In this document: in pieces, positions 1-11,498 of the stretch
Layout of the letters: the number at the start of each line of letters is the position of its first letter
Position numbering within the stretch: the first letter of the stretch is position 1
Made by a program: the position numbers and the translations under genes
Assembly (NCBI GenBank): GCA_963556695.1
Contig: CAUWAG010000003.1
Span: forward strand, 1,054,001-1,118,000
Origin: Anthostomella pinea
Lineage: Eukaryota; Ascomycota; Sordariomycetes; Xylariales; Xylariaceae
Length of the DNA: 64,000 nt
Direction: 5' to 3'
The notes under the pieces: model-generated
Database searches by the model: none
Told to the model about the DNA's origin: nothing
What the model saw: only the letters and a program-made list of their open reading frames with translations

Positions 1-263
1 TTTGATAATACGCTAAATAAAGCCTTAATCGTTAAGAAAATAAAAGTTTATATGTATTTAATATGTATTCGACTCATACTGTCTAATAAACTTCAATGCT
101 ATGTTTTATTTCGATATTAATAAAAAGTTAAATCTTATTGAAAGTTTAAATAAATTCATTACATTATGTACGTCACAAGCGAGCGGGACATACAAGCAAG
201 TAGGATACTTTCATGAACCTCTCACACTTTTAACTTCTAATCAGTATTCCTCCACCCCCGACA

Positions 264-2060
264 ATGGCACCGCGTTATAATCAATCAGATTACAGCTAGC
301 TGTCCAAACTAAAAAACGAGACCCTTATATTTCTGTTCAAAAACTTGCTAAAACTTTCCACCTATTAATCTCTATACTGGCTCAAAGAATCGCCGGTCGA
401 CAACCACGACACGATAGCATGTCTAATTCTGCGAAACTTATGGTTTCTAAAGAGAATGCCATTTGCTCCTTCATATTTAACCTAAATGCGCGAGTATTTC
501 TGCCCCGGTACACTTATATTAAAAATATAACAAATTGTGAGATTCTAGAAGGGTCACAAGCCTTGGGGGTGTGAGAGGTTGCTGCAAATGTTATTGTCAT
601 TCTCAAGTATGCTCGGCAGGGCTAATCTACAGCTAAATACTATACTGCACTATGCCAGGGTGGATCCACTGTACTCTTGACAGCCCCTTAGTGGGTACTG
701 CAACTAAGGGCACCATATCTGGGATCCAACATCTGACACAAATCAATTATTAGCGACATATAGGACTGGACATGTCAGAAAGAACTAGACGGCAAACTTT
801 ATCAAACTTACACCAGTTCTCTTGGCGAGTTTTCATCGAAGGATGGACTACTCAAGGGTCTTAAACAAAGATTCGGACGTGTATTGAGCATGGTTTCGCC
901 AAGTTGTGGCAGTAATTGCAAAACATGGTATTCAAGACGCGGATATCTATAACTTCGACAAGACTAGGTTTATGATGGGCATTATTGGGTCTGATATGGT
1001 CATTATAAGCGCCAAAAGATGTAATAGGCCTAGACAAGTTCAGCAAAGCAACAAAGAATGGTCTACAGTAATCTCTGCTATTAATACTGATGATTAGGTG
1101 TTCCTGCCATTCATTATTTTATAGGGCAAAACCCACCTTGCATCATGGTATCGCGGCACGACATTACCACGCGACTGGAAGGTGGCTGTGTCTGATAACA
1201 GATGGACTACAAATGAGCTTGGTTCGAAATGTATTCAGTATTTCGACAAGTATACCAAACTATGTATTACTGCTAGTAAACGTCTCCTCATCCTAGATGG
1301 CCACAAAAGCCACCATTCCTAGGTCTTTGAGAATTATTATCAGAACAATGATATTATTATCATGTAGATGTCAGCTATTTTAGCCCGCTTAAACAAGCTT
1401 ACGTTTGCATGATTAAGGATCTCATCTAGTGTCATATAACCCATATTTCAAAGGAGGACTTTCTTACAGCGTTTTGTGAAGCACATAATGCTGCTATGAT
1501 GCTAAGAAACATTCGAGCAGGTTTCGGTGCCGCTGGGCTTGTTCTTTTTGACCCAGAAAGTGTCATTTCAAAGCTAGATGCTATTGATGTCGTACGAACA
1601 CCGTCGCTAGACCCCAATCTGCCACCCACTACTTGGACTTCAAAGACGCCCATCACCATTAACAAAGCGGTAAACTAATCAGTTTATATCCAAAATTAAG
1701 CCAGAAACTACCAGGAAAGCTCACCTACATCAATAATTGATGCATTGAGCTCGTTTCCAAAGGCTACATATGGTCTTATACACAAGATCGCTTTGGTTGA
1801 TTCCTGGGTCTGCGAGCTAGAAGAGGCCAATCACTTACTAAATAAATACCAGAAAATAAAAAAGAATATCTAATAAAAGAAGAATATTTTCTATTAAAGA
1901 TATAACAGGTTTTTAGACTATAAAGGAGTGTAATAAGCTGGCAAGACAGGAAATAAGTGGCGGCAACACGTGAGCAATGGTGTGGCATTTGCAGTAACAC
2001 TGGTTATATATACCAACTTGTACAATAGAGATAGAAACCTCTAAAGAAGAGGAATCTGAT
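264..2060 (+). pseudogene. Fot1-like DDE transposase pseudogene
   Basis: Several frames together spell a fungal pogo/Fot1 transposase. First comes an N-terminal helix-turn-helix/CENP-B-like stretch around 325-510. A block around 905-1090 reads DIYNFDKTRFMMG, the region of the first catalytic Asp. A block around 1165-1310 ends in RLLILDGHKSHHS, the second Asp. A C-terminal block at 1496-1678 contains NIRAGFGAAGL, followed by an SPTSIIDAL-like segment. A zinc-knuckle remnant, WCGICSNTG, lies near 1976-2000. Stop codons and frame changes separate the blocks, and a solo LTR interrupts the N-terminal third at 536-738. It cannot encode an active enzyme. The start is the ATG at 264 and the end is approximate. 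Confidence 0.8.
536..738 (-). mobile_element. Solo LTR, family A, copy 1 (203 bp)
   Basis: This 203-bp unit begins TGTGAGATTC and ends in ACATCTGACA, so it has the TG...CA ends of an LTR. It is the reverse complement of the units at 9887-10089 and 16861-17063 and differs from them at only a few positions. A perfect 5-bp target duplication, CAAAT, flanks it at 531-535 and 739-743. No internal retrotransposon sequence is attached, so it is a solo LTR left by LTR-LTR recombination, or a very short non-autonomous element. It lies inside the Fot1-like transposase remnant and is therefore younger than that element. Confidence 0.9.
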
Positions 2061-4257
2061 TAATTAAATTGAATTGAATGCGTTGTGGTGAAGTTATTTA
2101 ACATGGCAGTTGGAGAGTTCATGACAAGTACCAACTCGCTTATAATACCAACTCGCTTGTCAGCTACGTTATATAAAATATAAGGCTGATCTTTTGTATC
2201 GGATATGATTTTATCTGTATATAACTGAAAAAACTTATAAGAAATAAGATTATAATATATGGAAGCGATTTATATTTTTTTGGCTATTACTTTTTCAAAA
2301 CCTCTTTTTTAGATTTAAAATAGCAATTTCACTTGGTTTAGGTTTAAAATTACGTTTTATTCTATATTATTTAAGATTTAGTTTATTTTAGATTGCTTAG
2401 ATATATATTTTAAATATTATTACTGAATTGTAAGCTTATACTTATTAACGTTATAATAAAACGAGATATTTATTTAGTTAATACAACGTTATTTTAAATA
2501 ATAAACTTTTTTAACGGTAATTATATGAATAATAAACAGATTCTTTAATATGGTTTAATTATTATAGCTACAGCTCAATTTATTTTAAGATTTATAATTT
2601 TTAATACTTAGTTAGTAATAGTTTTCTCCCAGTATTTCTTAGCCTTGTTTGAAAAGACCTTGGTTTTTTTAAACCGTTTAAAGACATAATTTAATCGATT
2701 TTCGAAAATTTTAATTATATGTTTAAAATAAAAAATAATCTTTCTAACTTATAAATAATTATAATATTGAGCTGAATAATATATTTTATAACGTAGATTG
2801 TTTTATTTATAATTTTTTTATATAACTATAAGATTAAAGATAGTTTTTATATATTTTAATAATTTTATTTTTATTTTGTGATTTACAAAAAAACTTACAT
2901 GTCTACTTCTAGAACTTTAATTTCATACCGCGTTTTTTCTACCATTTGAAGGAAATTAACGATTTTTATTTCCGATAATTAATTTTTTGCTTCATTATTA
3001 AATGTTTAAAATAAAAAACGAATCGGCCGGATTATTAATATTGGTACATATATAATAAATTTCCTTAAATTAAGACTTTTTAGCTTTTTCAAAATATCAT
3101 TCTCGACATGTTATTTTATCATTTTTATTTCGTGCCCGGAAACGTGGAAATCAGTATAAAAGTTCTTCATTAAAATAATAAATTAAAATGAAGTATATTT
3201 CATGAAATGGGGTTTTAATTTTTTTAAAACTATTATTTTATTTAAATAAGTTCATGAAATAACAAGTTGTTTGCTTATTTTTAATAGGTATTTTAAAAAA
3301 AAATTCCAATTATGATAATGAGGTTAGTTTTTTATTTGTACAAAGAAAATGCTAAAACGGCGTATATGAAGACCCAGATTCTCATATATCTTATTATCTT
3401 TAAGAAAATTTCGAAAAATCTAAGGTTTATTAAAAAATCTAAAGTTATAAAAGCATTTAATCGTTTTTTTGTAATAGCTAAACCGAACAAATGAATCATT
3501 CGTTTTAAAAAAATAACGTTAAAAATCTTATAGATAATCTTAATAGTTTCACTTTGATATTAGTTTCTTTTAATAATTTTTTAATTGGTTATGAAATCAT
3601 CCACATATTTTTGAATAGTACTTAAAAATACGATGATATCCTTTTAATAGTTATATGCTGCTATGTTATCTTTAAAAAACGTTTTTTCCCGTTGAATATA
3701 CCCGTGAAATGTTCTATATCTTCTGATAAAGCAAATAAATATTTACTAGCTATTTAACGTTATAATCATAAATATGTATTAAAAGTTTAAAACGAATAAC
3801 TAGTAAAAATAAATAAATATAAAGTTTAGATTAATAATATGTTTCTTGTTTAATCTTTTAAAAACATTTTATTAAATAAACGTTTTCTTAAAGCTGTTTT
3901 ATTTTTAGTACAAATATTAGCAACTATCTTACTTTTTTTCTTCCTTTCAAGTATTTGACGTTAAACGATGAAAACGAAGTAATTTATTGAAACTGGTTTC
4001 CTAGTTTTGAAAGATCGTCCTTATTAAATTAATTTTCTTATAATATAACAAAAGACTTTTTTACTTCACAAAACCTTCATTATATACGCAACTTTTTCTA
4101 ATCTTTTATTCTATCTAGGTTTTAATTAATCCTTTATTTATTGGTCTTTTAAAACATTAACGAATCTTTCGTTTTTAAAATCGAATATATATTTTACTAA
4201 GATTTTTAAAATAATTATAACAGGTTTAAAATGCTCAAAATCTATATTAATCTAAAC

Positions 4258-4469
4258 TGTCACGACGAGCGTACTGAGGAGCTGGGACATGGCCGGCAGC
4301 AAGCAGCTATTACTCTATTGACGAGAATATCAAGACTAGAGAGGAAAGAAAGAGAGAGAGAGATAGGTACAGTGGGAGGTTACCCCTTTAAGGGGATCCT
4401 CTGGTCAGATCCTTCTCCTATCAGGAAGTATCCACTTGTCATGTAGAAAGGTCTGTGCAGGCCGTCACA
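4258..4469 (+). mobile_element. Solo LTR, family B (212 bp)
   Basis: A normal-composition island inside the AT-rich block. It begins TGTCACGACG and ends GGCCGTCACA, so the termini form a short imperfect inverted repeat with TG...CA ends. A perfect 5-bp direct repeat, TAAAC, flanks it at 4253-4257 and 4470-4474. The interior includes a GA-rich run (about 4345-4365). It shows none of the C-to-T load of its surroundings, so it probably inserted after the block was mutated. Confidence 0.85.
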
Positions 4470-6824
4470 TAAACACCCTTTTTACTAAGATTTTACTATT
4501 TAACTGTTAAAAATTGTAAGTTTTACATAGTTTATAAATATCGAATTTTATCGTTCCGGTTTTAATGGTTTCATATACGTTAGCTTTTTTATTAATTTAA
4601 AATCAAGGTTTTGTAATAATTCCAGTTTTAATCTAATTAAAATAAGATCTATTATAAAAAACCAAAGCGTAATTTATGATTATATTATTTAAAGCCGTAA
4701 AATAATTCACCTTATTAATCTTAATTAGTTTGAAAATTGTATTTTAACCGTATTTAAAAATCTTATAAGTTATTAAAGCAGCTAATATTACATTTACGGG
4801 CACATAAACATATTATATTATAGCAGTTGTAACGTTTTTATATTAATAAGTAGACATCTTTTTTTAGTAAAAAGTGTAGCATTTTTATAAGACATAGTAA
4901 CGGCGTATTATCTAAAGAATGTCATATTGATTTTTTTAGTTTAAAATATTTATCCTAATTAATATGTTCACTTAAACATTTTAAATAAAAATGACTTTTT
5001 AACGTTAATATATTATAACCAATTAACTATTTCAATCGGTTCTTATAAAGTATATAATTATAATTATATAATTATATAATACGTAAATAATGTTACCAAT
5101 TGTTTAAACGATTATTATTATAGCTTATTTATAAATTTAAAGAGTTAAGTATTGTTTTTAGGTTCATTACTCATTTATTATAATATATATAAAAATGATT
5201 TTAATTATATCCATAGTTTATATCCGGCCTTTATATTGAAACGAGCGTTTATTTAGAATCAAATAAATTATAAATTATAAAGTTAAAACACTTTAAGAAT
5301 TACAAGAATTTTAAGCATAGATTATAGCTAGTATTAAAGTTTTAAAGGTTGTAAGGTTGGAGTTTAATAGACCAAAATTTATTAAAACGTTTGAAAGAGA
5401 TATTTAAAGGTTATTATGATTGGATTTTAATAAGCTTTTTAAATCGATATCGAAAAAATAAGCATATTCTTACTCAAAAAGGTTGATAAGTTTGGACGGG
5501 TTTAATTTCTTTTTAACCAGTTTTAAGCATTTTTCGAGTAGTTTCTTCATAAATATTTACATAATTCCTTATTATTCAATAACGTCTAGTTACAATAATA
5601 ACACTCTTAAAATATTTAATTTTTTATAATTGTTTTAAACTATATAAGTTCATTTTTAGTTTTTAAAAAGAAAGTTAAGATATGATATGGTTTTAAAGGA
5701 CCACAGCCCGTATTTATTATGTTCATATTTGCTATTATTTTAAAATCAAAATAGGTTATAAAATGTTTTATATTAAAACAATTTCTTTTAACATTTCAGG
5801 AACCTTGCGTTTAATTAATCATAAAATAAACGCGTTAAAATCTTTAATTAATTCCTTAAAATTACCAATGAAGTCAAACATTTCAAAGATTTCAATGATT
5901 TTAAATAATTTTTCTATTTTAACGCTTATTAAATTATTATTAATACTTTGTTTTTAATTTCGCTAACGTTAAATGGCGGTTTAGAAAAATTTACGTCTTT
6001 AAGCGTTTAAATATTAACAATTAAGGTTTTAAAAATTCGGATTTTGAAGCTCTTAATTTTATCGGAAGTTAAAATATTTATTTTATTGGTATTAATTTTA
6101 TTTACCGTTTTAAAACTAGTTGTGATAAGGGCTTTTTTATTATCAATCACTATTTTATTTCTTATCGTAATTTTGTTTATTCTTATTAATAAGATAATAG
6201 TTATGGTTTTAACGTTAATTAACATTTAAATAAGGTTATTAGCTTTTTAGAAAGTAAATATTTTAGTTATATTAAAGATATAAGAGATTATATTACTTAT
6301 TATAATATATAGCTACGGGAAGATTCGTTGTCAAACGATTAACTGGGGAAAAGTTTAAAGGTTTTAAAGGAATTTTTCAAGTTTTTTCAAAGCTTTATTT
6401 TTCAAACGGATTCTTACAAGTTAATTTTGTTTAAAAAAAATCTTATCGTTATAGTTAAACCCTAAATAATTTATTCATAAGTGTTATTATTAAAAGAAAT
6501 TACAAGTCTAAAAGTTAGATTATTCAAAGAAAGATTTATAACTTTAACGTTTAGTAAGACTTATTAGATTAAAACATTTTTTAATAAAGATTGTGAAAGG
6601 TAAAACAGAAGTTGTTTCAAAATAAAAAGTCTTTAAATTTAATCATTTTTTAACCGATTGTTTAAAGCTACATTTATTTAAGTAATGAATCTTTGAAACA
6701 AGATAGTTTTTAAATATATTATACTAGAATTAATAATCTCGCAACTTTTGAGATTCTTAGCTTTTAAATTAAAAAATCCTACGTCATTTAGTTTCTAACT
6801 ATCATATTTAATAAATAAAAGATT

Positions 6825-7026
6825 TGTTGGATCCATGTAATTCCACAGTCAAACCATCCATACAAAACCCACATGTATGATTAGATAAGAGATTGGATAC
6901 CAGATTGTGAAGTCACTTAGCCAGACTTGCAGGTCCAGCTAGACTTCCCAATCCAACCATCAGCAACATCATGACCTTGACCCAATACTCGAGTATTATG
7001 ATTGACCGTTCAAGCCTGTTCCAACA
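6825..7026 (+). mobile_element. Solo LTR, family C (202 bp)
   Basis: A second normal-composition island in the AT-rich block. It begins TGTTGGATCC and ends CTGTTCCAACA, giving perfect 7-nt inverted termini (TGTTGGA/TCCAACA), the classic shape of an LTR. The 5-bp target duplication AGATT is present at 6820-6824 and 7027-7031. The start resembles a motif a few bases inside family A (TGTTGGATCC), but the interiors differ. No internal domain is attached. Confidence 0.85.
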
Positions 7027-8200
7027 AGATTTTAGTTTTTAAGTTAGGCTTAAAAAGTAACGGTTACCGTTTAAGTTACAATTTTAACCATCTGCTTAGC
7101 TATTATCCGTTACTGGCTGTAATTTTATAATTATTCATGAATAAATTATTAAGACTCTTTTTTCCAAAATAAAAGTTAAGGGTTTTATTTTATACGGCTA
7201 AATTTAATAAAGTCGTTTCAATTAATTAAAAGTTTTTTAAAGTTTTTTTAAAAGTTTTAAAATATTAAAATAAAATAGTAGAATCTAATGAAAATTTAAA
7301 TCTTAACTTTGAGTCTAGTAAAAACGTATTTAAAGCTAATTAATTATTAGATAAACAAGCTTTAATCGTCTTCAAATTTTTGTTAAATATAAAAAAAGAT
7401 TTTATAAAGTTACAAAATAAATTATTTGAACTTATAGCTCGATTTTTAAAAAGCGATAATCTAAAAAAAGATTTAAGTTTACTAAGAATAAAAATAAAGG
7501 TTTTAAGATCATTAATCAACCAAAAATATAAGTTGAAATATAAAAAAACTATTTATTAATTTCTTAAAAAGTTTTTAAAAAATAAAAAGTAAAAATCTCG
7601 AGGTTTTTTGCGTTTAATAAATTAAAGTTTAAACCGCTTGGGGTTTTTAACTTATAAACTTTCATTTCTTTTCATTTAACCGTTAATTAATAAGAGAGGG
7701 ATAGTTTTAATGATCTATCTTTAACGTTAAGACTTTAAAAAAGTTTAAAAAGTACCGTTTAACTTTACTCATTTATAAGATAAAGTAAAATATCCTTATA
7801 ATTTCCAAGAAAAACGAAACAAAAATCAACGTTTTAAATTCATTTTCGTAGAAGTAAGAAATTTAAACAAATTACTAGAACTATTTAATAAATAATAAGA
7901 AATCCGAAGATATATTAGATTTATGTTAAAAAAATTTAAAAAAAATGGTTGATTTAATAAATTATTTTTTTAAAAAATCTTATTACAAAAACTTAACAAA
8001 TACCAAGGTCTAGCTTTTAGTAAATCCGGACGCTAAAAACAAAATAATTTAACTACCGAGGATTTATGGTCGTTAATTAAAGATTAAATAATTAATATGT
8101 TGTCTTTCAAATAATTAACGGGGGCAAAATATCTTAAATTAAATTCAAAGACATTACCAGTTTGTTAAGCTTTATATATATCTACATATATTATTATTAT

Positions 8201-9886
8201 ATCTGGCTAGTCTAGGACAGGTCCTTCGGACATTATGTCTACTAATGTGATACATATGTGGCTCCTTGTCATGTGACAGGGGGGTTGCAGAGGAGGGGGG
8301 CTGGAATCATGTGCCATCTACAGGCGAATACAAGTCCTGGTATGCAATGTTATTTGCATTCCACGGCCATCAACAGTGCACGAGTCGGCAGAAAAGTTTA
8401 CTCTCCACGCTTTCCCCAGGGATCGACATCGATAGTTCTGTCGCGACGACCTTATGACACCCCGGCATGCTTCGTCCCGACTTTCAATAGCGACACCGGA
8501 AAGATCTGGTCACGAGGTGGTGTAGGTAGTAGATAACGGGAAGGAGTTTGGGCACAGGTTCACTGCTCGAATGCAGTTTAGTAGGTATATTTCGGTGTGA
8601 GCCATTGTGTCCTAGACCTTCGTATTCGATCTACACTCCACGCCGCAGGTCATTTGTGCGGCCTTTTCGGCAATCTGGCGAAGGTAGCCTCGCATTTTCC
8701 AAATCGCCGTTCTTCTCCCATTCGCAACTGGATTGACAAATATCGAATTGCCTGGTTCTTGGCGGGACTTGGCAGCCCTTTGCTGTAAGTCTGTAAAATG
8801 CTGGGCGAGAGCACTGCCACTGAAGGGTTGCCGCCAAAGTGTCATTCATGTATGCATGCAACATATGGCGAGTGTCATTGATGTTCATCGTTTGTGAATA
8901 TGCCGCGTGCAACAACAACGTAAGCGACAGCCAGAAACTCTATCCTACCGTATGGTGAGACTCCGTCAAGACACATTCCAGAGCTAATAAGATAAGGGGT
9001 TTTATTATTTGCGACGTGGGATCCCCCGAATCCTTCCCGAGCGCTTTCTGGAACTTGGGGTGGCGACATGAAAGTTGAGATAGCTTCTCTGCATGACCAA
9101 TGACCCCATTGGGACATCCGTTCCTAGTATACAGTAGTCCGTCAAGAAAAAGGGTTGCGTTCTGACTGAAAAGCCAGATGGAGAAACTGCATGGCACGAT
9201 AAGCATTTCGCTGCGGCCTGTCTGGATGGTCATGGACGCCACCATTGTCAACCAACCCTGGAAACCCGATGACTTGGCCCCAAGGTGAACTAGTCGAGCG
9301 GCACGCGGTGGTCGATACCAACTCGTGAGCAAGAGGCGACCGGGAGGCTCGGGAAGTTATCGGTCGACCAGAACCCCAAGTGCCCCCTCTCCCCCTCGGG
9401 CGAGTCAGATAGCCAGCCGTATTGACCAATGACTACCTACGTATACTGTATACTCATGACGCTGACATGGGCGGAATGATACGACTTTTTTGACGTGTAC
9501 GCATGTGCAATAGTAATCATCGGACCATCGAAATGAAAAGAGCGAAACATTCAACATAAGAATACCACGTCCCGAAGGCTGAGTTCCGACTGCAGCTGGA
9601 AGAGGTTGGCTCCAGACTGCTGGAGGCTGCATGCCGCATGCCCGATTATATTGGCGTTCCGAAGGGTGATGCAAGCCACCTCCCCGGCGCTTATTTGGAA
9701 TGTCATGCAAATGCGGGATCAGCAACCAACGACCCCTTGCCGCAAGTACTGCTGGTCCGGGATATAGCTCGGCGGTAGTAAAAATAAGCTTCGCGGTGGC
9801 TAAGACCTAAAATGAAAGAGATTACCAGACCGTTTAATAATGGTAAAATCGCCGGCGTGTTGTTCACAAAGTATATATTAAGCATG
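8201..9886. other. Normal-composition interval without a supported gene
   Basis: Composition becomes gene-like here. The longest frames (for example 130 codons on the minus strand at 8940-9332) resemble no family I recognise, overlap several other frames of similar length and show no splice-consistent extension. I see no tRNA, transposase or LTR in it. A short unannotated gene or a decayed one is possible. Confidence 0.4.
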
Positions 9887-10089
9887 TGTCGGATGTTGGA
9901 TCCCAGATATGGTGCCCTTAGGTGCAGTACCCACTAGGGGGCTGTCAAGGGAACAGTGGATCCACCCTGGCATGGTGCAGTATGGTATTTAGCTGTAGAT
10001 TAGCCCTGCCGAACATACTTGAGAATGACAATAACATTTGCAGCGACCGCTCACACCCCCAAGGCTTGTGACCCTTCTAGAATCTCACA
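9887..10089 (+). mobile_element. Solo LTR, family A, copy 2 (203 bp)
   Basis: This is the same 203-bp sequence as the units at 536-738 (reverse orientation) and 16861-17063. It starts TGTCGGATGTTGGATCC and ends TAGAATCTCACA. A perfect 5-bp target duplication, GCATG, lies at 9882-9886 and 10090-10094. By eye it differs from copy 3 at about six positions. No internal region is present. Confidence 0.93.
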
Positions 10090-11498
10090 GCATGCGATAA
10101 ATGTTGAATGGGAGCCGGAGATAGACACCGGAAGACCTCTAGTGGGGCAGAGACGCACAGGGCATCTGACCCACCAAGAAGACAGATGATCAATCTCTGC
10201 ACACTGAAGAAGCAGAGCAGAACAATCAATAGAATCAATCAACATCCGTGTATTCAACACCTGACACCCCCTCCGCAGTCACCACCTGCACCCCGCGCCC
10301 GGGGACGACACAGCCCAGCCAACCCCACTTCCACCGGTTTCGGGGTCCCAGTACGGTGTGACTTTCCGGCCCGCCCACGCAAGCGCAAACCTACACCGAA
10401 AGGCTACAGTAGAAACGCCTTGTGGCAGTTGAAAGTCTAATAAATGGCGGTGAACGGTTTATCCCGTCACGTGCATTTTCAGTCTACACGGTAGGTCTCA
10501 CGCTGCAGTGGCTTCCGCTTCTCCTGAGTGATGTTTCCCCAAAATAGTGAAGTCTTAACGTCCTGAGGAATATGATTTCCGCCAGCTCCAAAAGCGTATG
10601 TCTCTTAAAGCAGATCATGAACCAGAGACCTGAATTTCCAGGCATCATGACCATTCGTAGTGAGTGAGAATAGGCCAGGTTTCACGATATACAACAATAC
10701 ACCACGAACGACAGGATAGCTCTGGGAACAGAGGGCAGCAGATCCAACAGGGTCACGAAACATCAAGGCTCATGCATGGAGTGGCACAAGATCTTGTCCA
10801 AGAAGTAAATATCCTCCTATTGTTTGGGTTGTTTTCTACGACTGGTCCTTTCGAGGCGTCCTCAAGCATGTTGGATGCTTGCCACCTACTTCCTTCCAAG
10901 ATAACTGTGCCTCGCCTTGCCCTCTGCGATCACACACCGACACGTGCCGCGCTTCCAACCACTGACCCTCCCATACTTGTCTCCTAAGCGCACCGGCGAT
11001 TGATACAATAGTGGCATGACCCTCGGATAGACAGACTGGTGACTCGAGTTCATGTTTGCTTGTTTCAGGCATCTCGGAGAGAAATACTGGTGACTCGATA
11101 TGGTGTTTGCTCAAAGGTAGCTCCCGACCATGACCCTTGTATCTGGTTCATCTCTACCAAGGCATAGCGGCTTTGTTCCTGATACTTCTCGTCCATCGTG
11201 TTGAACAGTCAAGGCAAACTGCCAGTTTGTGACTGTAATGGGTCAGTGTCACCGGGGAGTAGGCACAGTAGTGATGGACACGAGCCCATAACGAGTCTTA
11301 TAATGATGTGTCATCGATGATTATAAAGCCACAGCTACCTATCGTCCAATAACAGATTGATACCACCCATCTATCAGTGCCCAGACCCAGTCCTCGTCCT
11401 TGGTATCGTGCCCCAGACCGCAACTCCTGAAATCTGGGTCTATTCAATGAACGCCATCTATATTCCAGATAGTCAAGCAAACATCATCACACCGCAGC
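10090..11498. other. Intergenic interval, no supported gene
   Basis: Only short overlapping frames occur here, the longest about 110 codons, with no recognisable domains and no convincing exon chain. The interval lies between solo LTR copy 2 and the 3' end of the secreted DUF7223-like gene. Confidence 0.4.

Larger units (their letters stand above)
171..2164 (+). mobile_element. Degenerate Fot1/pogo-type DNA transposon (Tc1-mariner superfamily) with nested solo LTR
   Basis: The ends are imperfect inverted repeats of about 50 nt. The left end (from 171) and the reverse complement of the right end (to 2164) share two spaced copies of an AAGCGAG-like core and then a TCATGAAC block. A TA dinucleotide lies immediately outside each end (169-170 and 2165-2166), as expected for Tc1/mariner/pogo insertion. 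Removing the nested 203-bp LTR and its 5-bp duplication leaves about 1.79 kb, close to the usual 1.8-1.9 kb of Fot1/Pot2-like elements. Both boundaries were matched by eye and could be off by a base or two. Confidence 0.75.
2165..8200. repeat. AT-rich, RIP-like gene-free block
   Basis: About 6 kb of very AT-rich sequence. TTTTAAA, TTAA and AACGTT-type words dominate, and CpA/TpG steps look scarce by eye while TpA is frequent. This is the pattern RIP leaves in Pezizomycotina repeats. No open frame longer than about 100 codons and no recognisable domain survives on either strand. Two islands of normal composition inside it (4258-4469 and 6825-7026) are solo LTRs. The original repeat (LTR retrotransposon, LINE or DNA element) cannot be identified by reading. 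Composition returns to normal near 8,200. Confidence 0.8.

Noticed and set aside
5763..6229. Short Ile/Leu/Asn-rich frames in the AT-rich block
   Set aside because: AT-rich DNA yields such frames by chance; composition and lack of motifs argue against genes or an organelle origin.
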